Assembly: GCA_013287095.1 (NCBI GenBank)
Contig: JABDEJ010000065.1
Coordinates: 1-12,247 of the forward strand
Source of the DNA: Bacteroidota bacterium
Lineage (GTDB): Bacteria; Bacteroidota; Bacteroidia; CAILMK01
Direction: 5' to 3'
Length of the DNA stretch: 12,247 nt
The notes under the pieces: model-generated
The model's database searches: none
Told to the model about the DNA's origin: nothing
Seen by the model: only the letters and a program-made list of their open reading frames with translations
Shown here: in pieces, positions 1 through 6,205 of the stretch
Layout: the number at the start of each line of letters is the position of its first letter
How positions within the stretch are numbered: position 1 is the stretch's first letter
Made by a program: the position numbers and the translations under genes

Positions 1-732
1 AGGATGAACATTTTTTTCAATTCCGGCTTTTGCAGTAAGGGTTTTTATGACCATAAATACCATTTCGCGGCTGAGTTTTCTCCCGTTTTTATTCAGGAAG
101 AAAATACCTTCAAACCCAGACTTTATGGGTATATGAACCCTCACATGATTCGCATACAATGAAATATGTTTCAATGCTTCGCCGCCTATTGGCACCAGCC
201 GTTCTTTGTTCCCTTTGCCGATCACTCTCAGGAAACCATCATCAAAATAAATATGGGATGTCTGCAGGCCGATAAGTTCAGACACCCGCAATCCACTGCT
301 GTACAGTGTTTCCAGCATGGCGCGGTTGCGTTGTCCTTCTGGCTTGCTCATGTCTATCTGCTGAAAAATGCTGTCAATTTCTTCGACACTCAATACATCC
401 GGTAGCTTCCTTTTTAATCGTGGGGTTATCAGCAGTTCGGAGGGGTCGCTTTGGGTGATGTTTTCAGTAAGGAGGTATGTAAAAAAACTCTTAATACCAG
501 AAATGATCCGCGCCTGGCTTGCAGCGCTTAATCCTATTTCCACGATCTGGTTGATGAAGGTGGAGAGATGCTCAAGTTTAACTGATTGTATTGCAAGTCC
601 GCCGTATGTTGAATCCAGGAACCCAAACAGCTTGTCCACATCATCCTGGTATGCCTCCACGGTATTGGACGATAAGCCCTTTTCCACTTTGAGGTAAATG
701 GCAAAACCACGCTTATAATGTTCTCCGGCCAT
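1..732 (-). CDS. xerD: Site-specific tyrosine recombinase XerD, 5' part (runs off left edge)
   Basis: The 244 codons seen code for the N-terminal SAM-like core-binding domain (about residues 1-105) and most of the catalytic domain. The first catalytic Arg is R149 in GLRVSEL, and the beta-hairpin Lys is K173 in VIGKGNKERLVP; both sit within one residue of their places in E. coli XerD (R148, K172). The frame stays open to base 1 and stops at ...KNVHP, just before the expected HxxR box, so the remaining H/R/H/Y residues lie outside the window. Members of this family resolve chromosome dimers at dif with XerC or a second copy; many Bacteroidota carry a single XerC/D-like pair. The ATG at 732 is chosen because it gives the normal family N-terminus (EHYKRGFAIYLKVEKGLSSNT). 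A TTTG lies 4 bases upstream. It is divergent from the lipoprotein gene. XerC or an integrase is possible, but XerD fits better. Confidence 0.88.
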   Translation of the reverse strand, partial: MAGEHYKRGFAIYLKVEKGLSSNTVEAYQDDVDKLFGFLDSTYGGLAIQSVKLEHLSTFINQIVEIGLSAASQARIISGIKSFFTYLLTENITQSDPSELLITPRLKRKLPDVLSVEEIDSIFQQIDMSKPEGQRNRAMLETLYSSGLRVSELIGLQTSHIYFDDGFLRVIGKGNKERLVPIGGEALKHISLYANHVRVHIPIKSGFEGIFFLNKNGRKLSREMVFMVIKTLTAKAGIEKNVHP

Positions 733-790
733 GCACAAATATGGCTTGTTTATGGATAATATTGACCATTTTAGGGGTAAAGAATTTTTG

Positions 791-798
791 TAGCTTTG
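791..798 (+). promoter_or_regulatory. Bacteroidota -7 promoter box (TAGCTTTG)
   Basis: TAGCTTTG matches the TAnnTTTG consensus of the primary sigma factor of Bacteroidota. It lies in the divergent gap between xerD and the lipoprotein gene and points toward the latter. A transcript from it would begin near 803-806, giving a leader of about 40 bases to the ATG at 845. No convincing -33 TTTG is seen at the usual distance. Confidence 0.5.
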
Positions 799-844
799 CC
801 TCTGTTAATAGAAAATGCTTATATTGCACATAGAATTTGCCAAA

Positions 845-2149
845 ATGAGAAGTATTGCCTTAGTATCCGTGGTTTTTATCGCGTTGTTCTTTTCCTGTGC
901 CAGTAACCATAAAGATGCCAAAACCGACACGTCAGGCTATGATACAGTGAGGACGGACAGCGGTGTCTCCATTATCAAAGATAAAGCTGGTAAAATAGTC
1001 ACTACCGTTCCTACCAGCAGCCTTCCAAATGTTGGGAAGAGCACCAGCCAAAATACCGCGGTATCTGCAAAAGACGACAGCAGTAATGGCACAAGCCCTG
1101 CAACAGCATTTCCTTATTATATCGGCGGTGTTTTAATACATGGTGAAGGTGGAAATATTACGCTTGATGAACTTGGCACGGGCAACAATATCAAACCCTT
1201 ATATGTGCAGGCCTGTAACAGTGAAGGCAGGTTTGGGTTTAACGGGCAATGCTCAGGTCCTTTACTGATGCAACTGCGTTTGCCGAATGGGAATATCCAG
1301 TTTGTGGTAAGGCCAAAAGACACCATAGATTTTACGATAGTTCTTGAATCCCCGCAAAATTACAAGGTATATGGATCACCTGAATCCCTGCAACTTGAAG
1401 AAATATTTAACATATTGAATGATGCAAATGCAAAGAAGGAAGTCATTGAGGACAGGCTTAAAGCCGCCAAAAATAACAATCCCTTATATTCTCATCTTGT
1501 TGAAAAGCGGATAGAGCAATATAAGCAGATTAATATTGAAAAAAGAGCCAATTTAATGTCATATATTAATAAAATTGATACTTCATACGTGGGGTTACTT
1601 GCGGCAGTTTACCTGGACCCCGTTGAAAATTTTGAGTTTCTGAAAAACCTGGATAAAAAAATGGCAGGCCGCTATGCCAATACGCCATTTTATAAATCCC
1701 TGCATGAAAAAGTCACAACCTATGAAGTCGTTGAAGTCGGAAAATTTGCACCTGAAATTATATCCCAAACCCCTGAGGGGAAAACTGTTAAGCTATCTTC
1801 ATTGAGAGGCAAAGTGGTTTTCTTGAGTTTCTGGGGATCATACGTGCCGAAGAGCCGTGATGAAAACCCGCACTATGAAAAGCTTTACAAAAAATACAAA
1901 GATAAAGGCCTTGAAATCGTTAGCTATTCTATTGATAAAAAGAAGCAGGATTGGGACCAGGCCATCAGTGACGATCACATGAACTGGATGAATCTTTCAG
2001 ATCTGCTCGGTTATAACTCTGGGGCTGCACAGACCTATGTGATCAGTGATGTGCCTGTCAGTTTTTTAATAGACAAGACTGGCAGGATCGTGGCTAAAAA
2101 TATTTACGGCAAAGAGCTGGACAAAAAATTAGAACAGCTTATTCACTAA
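845..2149 (+). CDS. TlpA/ResA-like thioredoxin-fold lipoprotein lacking the CxxC
   Basis: This encodes a 434-residue envelope lipoprotein. Residues 1-18 are a short lipoprotein signal (MRSIALVSVVFIALFFSC) with a lipobox ending at C18; this favours the ATG at 845 over the in-frame ATG at 815, which adds ten residues before the signal. Residues 20-90 are a Ser/Thr/Asp-rich linker. About 91-200 resembles the N-terminal beta domain common in Bacteroidota TlpA-like proteins (DUF4369-like), followed by a charged helical stretch to about 297. The AhpC/TSA-thioredoxin domain covers about 298-434 and keeps the conserved strand before the active site (VVFLSFWGS) and the cis-Pro (P404 in DVPVSF). The place of the redox WCxxC reads Y-V-P-K-S, so both cysteines are gone (V334 and S337). 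Classical disulfide reductase activity is therefore unlikely; a binding or chaperone-like role is inference. The next gene starts 1 base after the stop. Confidence 0.82.
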   Translation: MRSIALVSVVFIALFFSCASNHKDAKTDTSGYDTVRTDSGVSIIKDKAGKIVTTVPTSSLPNVGKSTSQNTAVSAKDDSSNGTSPATAFPYYIGGVLIHGEGGNITLDELGTGNNIKPLYVQACNSEGRFGFNGQCSGPLLMQLRLPNGNIQFVVRPKDTIDFTIVLESPQNYKVYGSPESLQLEEIFNILNDANAKKEVIEDRLKAAKNNNPLYSHLVEKRIEQYKQINIEKRANLMSYINKIDTSYVGLLAAVYLDPVENFEFLKNLDKKMAGRYANTPFYKSLHEKVTTYEVVEVGKFAPEIISQTPEGKTVKLSSLRGKVVFLSFWGSYVPKSRDENPHYEKLYKKYKDKGLEIVSYSIDKKKQDWDQAISDDHMNWMNLSDLLGYNSGAAQTYVISDVPVSFLIDKTGRIVAKNIYGKELDKKLEQLIH

Positions 2150-2150
2150 C

Positions 2151-2897
2151 ATGAAAACCCTTCAAATCAAGGATATGATCCTCTACGAGGATGATCGTAT
2201 TATTATATTCAACAAGCCTGCCGGCATTACATCTGAAAAGGACAATGCTCCCGGGGCAGTGAGCCTTTATGATATGGGCAAGAAATACAGCCCACAGATC
2301 ATGCTTTGCCACAGGCTCGATAAAGAAACCAGCGGGGTAATCCTGGCTGCCAAATCGGAAGATGATTACCGCACATTTTCGATCATGTTCCAAAAAAGAG
2401 AGATACACAAAGAGTATCATGCTATTGTAGAGGGTGTGCGGAAATTTGAAAATACCATGATCAATTTCCCATTAACTAAAAAGGGAACTTTCAGGGCGGT
2501 TGTTGACAAAAAGGACGGCAAGCGGGCTGAAACCATTGTTGATACTATTGAACATTTCAAACATTATACACTTATTAAGGCTCAGCCGATTAGCGGGCGT
2601 TTTCACCAGATAAGGGCGCATTTAACTGCAGTTGGCTGTCCTCTTGTCGGGGATGTGCTTTATGGAGGCAAGCCTTTCTTTTTGTCACAGGTAAAACGCA
2701 AGTACAACCCGAACAGAGATGAGGAAGAATCGCCGCTCATGGGTCGTGCCGCCCTGCATTCTTATTCCCTGAAATTTGAATACCCTGAAGGCAAAGAATT
2801 TTCAGTCGAAGCGCCATATCCAAAAGATTTTGAAACGACCTTGAAGATGTTACGGAAGTTTGATTTCATAGGGGAAGGGATAGGAGTTAGGCATTAG
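2151..2897 (+). CDS. RluA-family RNA pseudouridine synthase
   Basis: This 248-residue protein is of the RluA/RsuA-type pseudouridine synthase class, which isomerises specific uridines in rRNA or tRNA. It shows NKPAG (21-25), the catalytic motif HRLDKETSG with Asp57, and the late motif GRFHQIRAHL followed by LVGDVLYGG. There is no S4 RNA-binding domain in front, so it is the short form of the family; which RNA position it modifies cannot be read from sequence. It starts one base after the lipoprotein stop (TAA-C-ATG), so it is very likely co-transcribed with it. The last residues (GVRH) and the TAG stop lie inside a heptamer-repeat hairpin shared with the convergent nitrilase gene. Confidence 0.88.
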   Translation: MKTLQIKDMILYEDDRIIIFNKPAGITSEKDNAPGAVSLYDMGKKYSPQIMLCHRLDKETSGVILAAKSEDDYRTFSIMFQKREIHKEYHAIVEGVRKFENTMINFPLTKKGTFRAVVDKKDGKRAETIVDTIEHFKHYTLIKAQPISGRFHQIRAHLTAVGCPLVGDVLYGGKPFFLSQVKRKYNPNRDEEESPLMGRAALHSYSLKFEYPEGKEFSVEAPYPKDFETTLKMLRKFDFIGEGIGVRH

Positions 2898-2940
2898 GCG
2901 TTAGTCTTCGCTTGCGCCTAATGCCTGTCGCCTAACGCCT
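2882..2940. repeat. Inverted heptamer-repeat array joining two convergent genes
   Basis: Heptamers of the CTAACGC family run inward from both sides. On the right are CTAATGC, CTGTCGC and CTAACGC (2918-2938); on the left are their reverse complements (GGAGTTA, GGCATTA, GGCGTTA, 2883-2903). AGGCATTAGGCG at 2889-2900 and CGCCTAATGCCT at 2915-2926 form a perfect 12-bp stem with a 14-base loop. Both convergent genes stop within the stem at the same CAT-TAG reading. It may end transcription in both directions, although no long T-run follows. Confidence 0.75.
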
Positions 2941-3709
2941 TTATTTCAAACCCATCCCTGTCATTCAAAAAAGGCATATACCTCCTTGTGAATTTTAAGG
3001 AGTCTTCGTTAAGGGTAGCTATGATGGTTTTTTCTTCATTGATAATTTCATCCTGGATTTCTCCCTGGCTGTTGATCCACATGGTTCTCCCTGAATAATC
3101 AATATCGTTTCCGTCTTTGCCAACACAATTCACACCTACTACAAAGCATTGGTTTTCAATGGCTCGCGCCTGTAATAATTTGCGCCAGTGCTCAATTCTT
3201 TTATCAGGCCAGTTGGCGACAAATAATAGCAGATCATAGTTCTCTACATTACGGATCCAAACCGGGAAGCGAAGATCATAACATACCATCGGGCATATGG
3301 TCCAGCCGTTTACGGCGACAATAAGTTTTTTATCTCCGGGGCTAAAAACCTTCTCTTCGCCGGCCATGGAAAAGAGGTGCCTTTTATTATAAATTTCAAA
3401 ACTGCCATCGGGCCGCATCAAGATCAGCCGGTTATAGTAATTCCCGTTTTCTTCGATGATCAGGCTGCCTGTTATTACTGCATTAGCTTTTGCTGCAATG
3501 GTTTTCATCCAGTTTACAGCCTTACCATTCATGCTTTCATATAGTTTGGACGGATTCATGGAGAAACCCGTAGAAAACATTTCAGGTAACACGATTATAT
3601 CCACATGCTCGTTAATGGATTTGATCTTTTCGCCAAACATATTGAGGTTCGCTTCAATATTTTCCCAATGCAGTTGGGCTTGGATCAATGCAATTTTCAG
3701 ATCTTGCAT
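2918..3709 (-). CDS. Nitrilase-superfamily amidohydrolase, omega-amidase (YafV) type
   Basis: This 263-residue carbon-nitrogen hydrolase has the complete Glu-Lys-Cys triad: E43 in VLPEMFSTGF, K109 in YNKRHLF and C143 in MVCYDLRFP. MVCYDLRFP and GEEKVFSPGD are typical of the YafV/omega-amidase branch, which hydrolyses alpha-ketoglutaramate or alpha-ketosuccinamate to the 2-oxo acid and ammonia in the cytoplasm. Context supports this: the ATG overlaps the 3' end of a methionine-type aminotransferase by 13 bases, and that enzyme would produce the 2-oxo acid amide when glutamine is the amino donor. The C-terminus (ALGDRH) and stop are encoded by the heptamer repeat between the convergent genes. 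Another small amidase specificity is possible. Confidence 0.87.
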   Translation of the reverse strand: MQDLKIALIQAQLHWENIEANLNMFGEKIKSINEHVDIIVLPEMFSTGFSMNPSKLYESMNGKAVNWMKTIAAKANAVITGSLIIEENGNYYNRLILMRPDGSFEIYNKRHLFSMAGEEKVFSPGDKKLIVAVNGWTICPMVCYDLRFPVWIRNVENYDLLLFVANWPDKRIEHWRKLLQARAIENQCFVVGVNCVGKDGNDIDYSGRTMWINSQGEIQDEIINEEKTIIATLNEDSLKFTRRYMPFLNDRDGFEIKALGDRH

Positions 3710-4854
3710 AAGCGCTTTCCGGCTTCAATGAGGGTGTCCTCGTTTTTCGCGAAACAGAACCGAAGTATTTTCTGGTCAATCTTGTTGTGGTAAAAAGCAG
3801 TAGTGGGTATGCAGGCCACCCCATAGTCTTTGGTGATCCTTTCTGCCATAGCTCGGTCGGGCTCGTTACTAATGCCACTGTAATCCACACAGAGGAAGTA
3901 TGTACCCTGACACGGTATCGGTTTCAATCTTGATCCCGAAATACTTTCTAAAAACAAATCCCTTTTTTTCTGGTAGAATTCATTCAGCCCGAGATAATGC
4001 GCTTCATCATCAAGGATATCAGAGTATGCCCATTGCACCGGTGTAAATGCCGAAAACATTGCATAAGAATATACTTTCCTGAATTCTTCGGTAAGTTCTT
4101 TTGGGGCAAGGACATATCCTGTTTTCCAGCCGGTAGTGTGATAAGTCTTGCCAAATGAGGAGATCACAAAACTGCGCTTGGCAAGTTCCGGATATCTGCA
4201 AACACTCTCGTGCCTTCCACCATCAAAAACGATGTGCTCATATACCTCATCGCTGATGATAATAATGTCTTTGTTGGCCACTATTTTCTGCAACTGCTTC
4301 ATATCATCAGGCGAGAAAGTGATACCTGTCGGGTTATGAGGTGTATTGATGATGATCATCCGGGTTTTGGCATTCACCAGTTTCTTTACCTGGTCCCAGT
4401 TGATCTTATAATCAGGCGCATTGAGCTGAATATATTTTGGTGTGCCTTTGTTGATGAGGATGGCAGGCAGGTAAGAATCGTAGGCCGGTTCGAAAATAAT
4501 GACCTCATCATTGTATTTGATCATGGCCGATATGGCCACATAGATGGCCTGCGTGGCCCCGGCAGTAATGGTTATTTCCTTATCCGGGTCATATTTGGCA
4601 CCATAGAGTTTTTCGGTTTTGGCCGCAATTTTTTCACGCAGCGGCAGCACACCAGGCATGGGCGCATACTGGTTTTTGCCTTCGTGCATGAATTTGTTCA
4701 CATAGTCTATTAGTTTCGGCGGACAGTTAAAATCCGGGAAACCCTGGGCAAGGTTTATGGCATTATGCTTGACAGCCAATGCCGTCATGATCGAAAAAAT
4801 GCTCTGCTCCACACCCGGGAGCTTCGATGAAATGGTTATGTCAGTGTTTGGCAT
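3697..4854 (-). CDS. Methionine-type aminotransferase (class I/II, PLP)
   Basis: This 385-residue fold-type I aminotransferase resembles YbdL and KAT III/glutamine transaminase K. Numbered from the ATG at 4854, the PLP residues are N174 in NTPHNPTG, D202 and Y205 in SDEVYEH, and the Schiff-base Lys K236 in SSFGKTYHTTGWKTGY; the GATQA phosphate-binding turn is near 99-103. The GKTYHTTGWK(T/I)GY form is characteristic of methionine aminotransferases, which convert 4-methylthio-2-oxobutanoate to methionine with glutamine or aromatic donors. An in-frame TTG at 4860 would add two residues; ATG at 4854 is preferred. A TAATCTTTG box ends 3 bases upstream, so the transcript may have almost no leader. 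It is first in a two-gene operon with the omega-amidase. Kynurenine aminotransferase activity is an alternative. Confidence 0.88.
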   Translation of the reverse strand: MPNTDITISSKLPGVEQSIFSIMTALAVKHNAINLAQGFPDFNCPPKLIDYVNKFMHEGKNQYAPMPGVLPLREKIAAKTEKLYGAKYDPDKEITITAGATQAIYVAISAMIKYNDEVIIFEPAYDSYLPAILINKGTPKYIQLNAPDYKINWDQVKKLVNAKTRMIIINTPHNPTGITFSPDDMKQLQKIVANKDIIIISDEVYEHIVFDGGRHESVCRYPELAKRSFVISSFGKTYHTTGWKTGYVLAPKELTEEFRKVYSYAMFSAFTPVQWAYSDILDDEAHYLGLNEFYQKKRDLFLESISGSRLKPIPCQGTYFLCVDYSGISNEPDRAMAERITKDYGVACIPTTAFYHNKIDQKILRFCFAKNEDTLIEAGKRLCKI

Positions 4855-4905
4855 GTGCAAAGATTATGAAAAAAACATTGAAAGCGGAGAATCGCCTCAC
4901 CCAAT

Positions 4906-4923
4906 CCTCTCCCAAGGGAGAGG
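4906..4923. repeat. Palindromic intergenic element (CCTCTCCC-AA-GGGAGAGG)
   Basis: CCTCTCCC at 4906-4913 and GGGAGAGG at 4916-4923 are perfect inverted arms separated by AA. The preceding CCTCACCCAAT gives it the look of the CCTCACCC...CCTCTCCC intergenic repeats found scattered in many bacterial genomes. It lies in the presumed 5' region of the aminotransferase operon. Confidence 0.6.
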
Positions 4924-5005
4924 GCTTTGCTGACGCATGTGAGTTCAACAGATTTAGTTTCCATCTTGAACACATACCCGCAAACCATCCTGCGGCAGCA
5001 ACATT

Positions 5006-5043
5006 CCCCTCCATAATCATGGAGGGGTGTTCCGCTTGCGGGA
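5006..5043. repeat. Double hairpin intergenic element (CCCCTCCAT / ATGGAGGGG)
   Basis: CCCCTCCAT (5006-5014) and ATGGAGGGG (5019-5027) form a perfect 9-bp stem with a 4-base loop. A second short hairpin, CCGC-TT-GCGG within 5032-5041, follows directly. The form recalls dispersed CACCCCTCC-type repeats in Bacteroidota; copy number elsewhere in this genome cannot be seen. Confidence 0.6.
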
Positions 5044-5216
5044 CGTGGTGGTTTCTCCACAACTTCTTCCTCCCAAAACCCCCTTTTTATTGTTTTCCTA
5101 TTGATAAATCCCCAAAAACGCCCTTTTTGACCATTCTGGATTGATAAACACGTTTTACATTTTTTTTTCAATTTTCAACATATTGGTTTTAAAATACTTA
5201 CACGTAACTCGTTGAC

Positions 5217-5266
5217 AAATATCAATAGATAACAATAAAATATCAATAGGAAATGCCTTTAAAGGC
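5217..5266. promoter_or_regulatory. Possible operator: paired direct repeats plus palindrome
   Basis: AAATATCAATAG occurs at 5217-5228 and again at 5238-5249, exactly 21 bases apart (two helix turns), and is followed by the perfect 12-bp palindrome GCCTTTAAAGGC at 5255-5266. Such spacing suits a DNA-binding protein, but no regulator gene is adjacent and the function is a guess. Confidence 0.25.
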
Positions 5267-5293
5267 CGGTTTATCTTTTGCATTTTGTCTGAA

Positions 5294-5372
5294 TCAGGAT
5301 TTATAGGATTAAAAGATTACAGGATTTTGACGCGCCAGCACACTAACGCCTAACGCCTGTCTCCTAACGCCT
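5294..5372. repeat. Compound array: AGGATT run, GACGCGCCAGC, CTAACGC heptamers
   Basis: AGGATT recurs at 5296, 5305 and 5321 with a degenerate AAGATT between. The core GACGCGCCAGC follows at 5329-5339. Then heptamers run without gaps: CTAACGC (5343), CTAACGC (5350), CTGTCTC (5357), CTAACGC (5364), CTG. The same order, more degenerate, appears after the small gene pair (GATTATAAGATT, GACGCGCCAGC at 5984, then CTAACTC-like units to 6024). Confidence 0.65.
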
Positions 5373-5405
5373 GCTTTTACATACATATATAGCAAGACCC
5401 CCAAG

Positions 5406-5488
5406 TGGGTGGGTGTTTCTCAAAAATATTTTCTATCTCGTATTTATTCAATGGGTTATAAAGGAAAATATTTTGGGATTTGTCGTCA
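5406..5488. repeat. 83-bp direct repeat, copy R1
   Basis: R1 matches R2 (6031-6113) over 83 bases with 6 differences, all transitions, and no gaps. It begins TGGGTGGGTGTTTC and ends GGGATTTGTCGTCA, and contains two AAAATATTTT palindromes about 45 bases apart. On the minus strand both copies keep one open frame (DDKSQNIFLYN...). R1 directly precedes the homologous part of the GNAT-like gene. Confidence 0.85.
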
Positions 5489-5523
5489 GTTTTTACATAA
5501 AATACAGAAAGGATCATATTTAT

Positions 5524-5778
5524 ATGCACCTTATAGAAAGCGCCCGTTTTAATGTTGGCGAAAGGAAATTGTATCTTGGTATTCCCGGCAACCTGGTTTC
5601 ATTTGCCTGTAAAAGCGCTTTTGACAAAGGATATGATGGTTATCTCGTATTTCTTTCAAAAACGCTCCTGGTAAATCATTATATGAAAACTTTAGGCGCC
5701 AGGATTTTGTATGGTAATTATATGGCCATTGAAACGGTTGCCGCAAGATCACTTGTTGAAAAATATTATAAAGACTAA
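5524..5778 (+). CDS. GNAT-like domain protein, probably 5'-truncated
   Basis: This encodes 84 residues from the ATG at 5524 (MHLIESARFNVGERK...). The segments YLGIPGNLVSFACKSAFDKGYDGYLVF and HYMKTLGARILYGNYMAI read like the C-terminal half of a small GNAT-fold protein: a turn in place of the acetyl-CoA loop, a helix, a central strand, then the HYxxxLGA strand-helix. Similar small proteins in Bacteroidota have an N-terminal set of strands, which is absent here. The frame is open upstream to a GTG at 5413, and IKYRKDHIY just before the ATG also looks homologous, but further upstream the frame is repeat R1. It is therefore either a remnant or a short protein starting at 5524. It ends 4 bases before the next gene. 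Acetyltransferase activity is doubtful, since the CoA-binding signature cannot be identified with confidence. Confidence 0.6.
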   Translation: MHLIESARFNVGERKLYLGIPGNLVSFACKSAFDKGYDGYLVFLSKTLLVNHYMKTLGARILYGNYMAIETVAARSLVEKYYKD

Positions 5779-5782
5779 AAAT

Positions 5783-5962
5783 ATGGGACTCATACGCGAA
5801 CCACTTGATGTTGATTTTTATGTTGACCCAACCCCGCCCACGGCTAAAGATTTTGAAAAGATAAGTGAGTATATCCGCAAGCATAAAGAAGAATATGCCC
5901 AAAAGCAGAAAGCCAATGCATCTAAGAAAAACAAGGCAAAGCCTAAAGTGAAGATGGTCTGA
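5783..5962 (+). CDS. Small lysine-rich protein paired with the GNAT-like gene
   Basis: This 59-residue protein opens with MGLIREPLDVDFYVDPTPPT, has a predicted helix (about 20-40, KDFEKISEYIRKHKEEY) and a very basic, disordered tail rich in Lys, Ala and Asn. No known domain is recognised. The opening MGLIREP..VDF recalls short hypothetical proteins that I remember beside GNAT-like small proteins in Bacteroidota; this recollection needs a search. It starts 4 bases after the upstream stop, so the two are probably translated from one message. The basic tail could bind nucleic acid or the partner protein. A toxin-antitoxin-like role for the pair is speculation. Confidence 0.65.
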   Translation: MGLIREPLDVDFYVDPTPPTAKDFEKISEYIRKHKEEYAQKQKANASKKNKAKPKVKMV

Positions 5963-6030
5963 CAGTACAGATTATAAGATTCCGACGCGCCAGCCCGCTC
6001 ACTAACTCAGCAATTCACCAACTTTCCCCA

Positions 6031-6113
6031 TGGGTGGGTGTTTCCCAAAAATATTTTCTATCTTATATTTATTCAGTGAGTTATAAAGAAAAATATTTTG
6101 GGATTTGTCGTCA
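6031..6113. repeat. 83-bp direct repeat, copy R2
   Basis: This is the second copy of the repeat at 5406-5488 in the same orientation, offset by exactly 625 bases. It lies between the small gene pair and the 3' end of the specificity gene. It is preceded by GACGCGCCAGC (5984-5994) and a degenerate heptamer run (CTAACTC, AGCAATT, CACCAAC), mirroring the order before R1. Beyond it, 6114-6205 is AT-rich with no gene or clear terminator. Confidence 0.85.
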
Positions 6114-6205
6114 TTTTTGAAAATTTGAGGATTTTTAGTGGGTTGTTAGACCAATACCTATTCTTCGTTTATAAGGCACCTTTTGGAAGACTTGTAAGAA
6201 TGTGA

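Larger units (their letters stand above)
4855..5405. other. Repeat-rich intergenic region without a convincing gene
   Basis: About 550 bases separate the aminotransferase start from the repeat R1. The longest open frames here (for example on the minus strand at 4836-5171) run through hairpin repeats and have no protein-like character. The stretch holds two hairpin elements near 4906 and 5006, an AT-rich tract with runs of T around 5140-5215, a pair of 12-bp direct repeats with a palindrome at 5217-5266, an AGGATT-type array near 5295, and a CTAACGC array near 5343. No tRNA or known riboswitch was recognised. Confidence 0.6.

Noticed and set aside
815..844. Upstream ATG of the lipoprotein at 815
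   Set aside because: It would put ten residues in front of a signal peptide that begins properly at the ATG at 845.
4210..4713. Plus-strand frame of 167 codons
   Set aside because: Antisense shadow of the aminotransferase gene.
4855..5170. SAM or other riboswitch before the methionine aminotransferase
   Set aside because: The hairpins are simple dispersed repeats; no conserved riboswitch core was recognised, and the promoter box seems to abut the ATG.
4836..5171. Open frame of 111 codons on the minus strand upstream of the aminotransferase
   Set aside because: It runs through two hairpin repeats, has no protein-like composition or motif, and overlaps the aminotransferase start in another frame.
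5120..5260. Replication origin (AT-rich tract with TTTTCAACA)
   Set aside because: No cluster of DnaA boxes and no dnaA/dnaN neighbour; one weak box-like sequence is not enough.
5343..5372. CRISPR-like array
   Set aside because: Units are seven bases with no spacers; no cas genes are nearby.
5406..6113. Insertion sequence with the 83-bp repeats as ends
   Set aside because: The repeats are direct rather than inverted, and neither gene between them resembles a transposase.
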